Shown here: piece by piece, positions 16,454 to 16,639 of the stretch
Layout of the letters: each line of letters begins with the position of its first letter
How positions within the stretch are numbered: the stretch's first letter is position 1
Origin: JBAXRT01 sp037131065
Lineage (GTDB): Bacteria > Bacteroidota > Bacteroidia > Bacteroidales > FEN-979
Reading direction: 5' to 3'
DNA: 16,639 nucleotides
Assembly: GCA_037131065.1 (NCBI GenBank)
Contig: JBAXRT010000060.1
Location: 1-16,639, forward strand
Notes under the pieces: model-generated
Seen by the model: only the letters and a program-made list of their open reading frames with translations
The model's database searches: none
What the model was told of the DNA's origin: nothing
Translations under genes and position numbers: made by a program

Positions 16454-16485
16454 TTTGCAATATTTCGTTAATCTCCTTACCTTTG
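16454..16485 (+). promoter_or_regulatory. Complete Bacteroidota promoter upstream of tRNA-Arg
   Basis: A -33 TTTG (16454-16457) and a -7 TACCTTTG (16478-16485) are separated by 20 bases, the best two-part match to the Bacteroidota consensus in the window. It lies just after the metG stop and about 93 bases before the tRNA, implying a short 5' leader removed by RNase P. Confidence 0.65.
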
Positions 16486-16541
16486 CACCTCGCTGACATA
16501 ACACGTAAAACGAAAAAAATAAAAGGGTAAATAAAAAATTA

Positions 16542-16569
16542 ATTCGTCACTCGTCATTCGTAATTCGTA
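16542..16569. repeat. Heptamer tandem repeat, four units
   Basis: Four consecutive 7-base units read ATTCGTC, ACTCGTC, ATTCGTA and ATTCGTA. The array ends 9 bases before the tRNA-Arg start, inside its predicted leader. It may be a local microsatellite or a member of a dispersed intergenic repeat family. Confidence 0.75.
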
Positions 16570-16578
16570 AATAGAACA

Positions 16579-16639
16579 GGCCCTGTAGTTCAATGGATAG
16601 AACGGAAGTTTCCTAAACTTTAAATGCAGGTTCGATTCC
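16579..16639 (+). tRNA. tRNA-Arg (anticodon CCU), 3' end cut by window edge
   Basis: The cloverleaf can be followed from the 5' end. The acceptor strand is GGCCCTG, then TA, then the D-stem GTTC/GAAC around an AATGGATA loop. The anticodon stem GAAGT/ACTTT encloses the 7-base loop TTCCTAA, which gives anticodon CCT (16612-16614) for Arg codon AGG. The T-arm opens as GCAGG-TTCGATT-CC. The sequence ends at about standard position 62, so the rest of the T-stem and the acceptor 3' strand lie outside the window. Confidence 0.93.

Noticed and set aside
1..16639. CRISPR arrays, insertion sequences, phage genes, toxin-antitoxin or restriction systems
   Set aside because: No regularly spaced repeats, transposase motifs, terminal inverted repeats or defence-gene signatures were seen. 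The content is housekeeping and envelope genes.

Overview
The window looks like a chromosomal segment of a Bacteroidota bacterium, most likely Bacteroidales-like, with moderate GC content. Three things point there. One protein carries a type IX secretion (T9SS) C-terminal sorting domain. The start-proximal -7 motif TAnnTTTG of the Bacteroidota housekeeping sigma factor recurs upstream of six genes and a tRNA, with no evident Shine-Dalgarno sites. The gene set (DUF4292 lipoprotein, EnvC-like protein, HBD-type RNase H) is also typical. All coding regions are full-length except where cut by the window edges. I see no insertion sequence, phage, CRISPR array or obvious foreign island.

Layout from left to right. 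A CNNM/HlyC-CorC family membrane protein (minus strand, C-terminus cut off at base 1) is divergent from a 1140-residue secreted protein with Asp-box repeats and a T9SS tail (1380-4802). That gene converges on a long minus-strand run from 12339 down to 4877: O-antigen-type flippase, dut (dUTPase), a TPR protein, a DUF4292 lipoprotein, an EnvC-like coiled-coil/LytM protein, an EamA transporter and a small four-helix membrane protein. Gaps within the run are 2 to 39 bases. Five of the seven members are predicted to act in or at the cell envelope.

Divergent from the flippase is an RNase H with an N-terminal hybrid-binding domain (12424-13056). It converges on a two-gene minus-strand unit: LD-carboxypeptidase (14320-13424) and a YraN/UPF0102 protein, joined by a one-base stop/start overlap. 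Divergent again is metG (methionyl-tRNA synthetase with a C-terminal tRNA-binding domain, start reassigned to 14404). It is followed by a promoter, a small heptamer repeat and a tRNA-Arg(CCU) that runs off the right edge.

Functionally this is a housekeeping and cell-envelope neighbourhood: glycan export, peptidoglycan remodelling and recycling, possible lipoprotein handling, nucleotide and RNA/DNA hygiene, and translation. I did not find a convincing new defence or mobile system. The points most worth a second look are the DUF4292 lipoprotein as a possible LolB-like factor, the catalytically degenerate LytM domain, the inverted repeat enclosing the dut promoter, and the two apparently leaderless divergent genes around 12340-12424.
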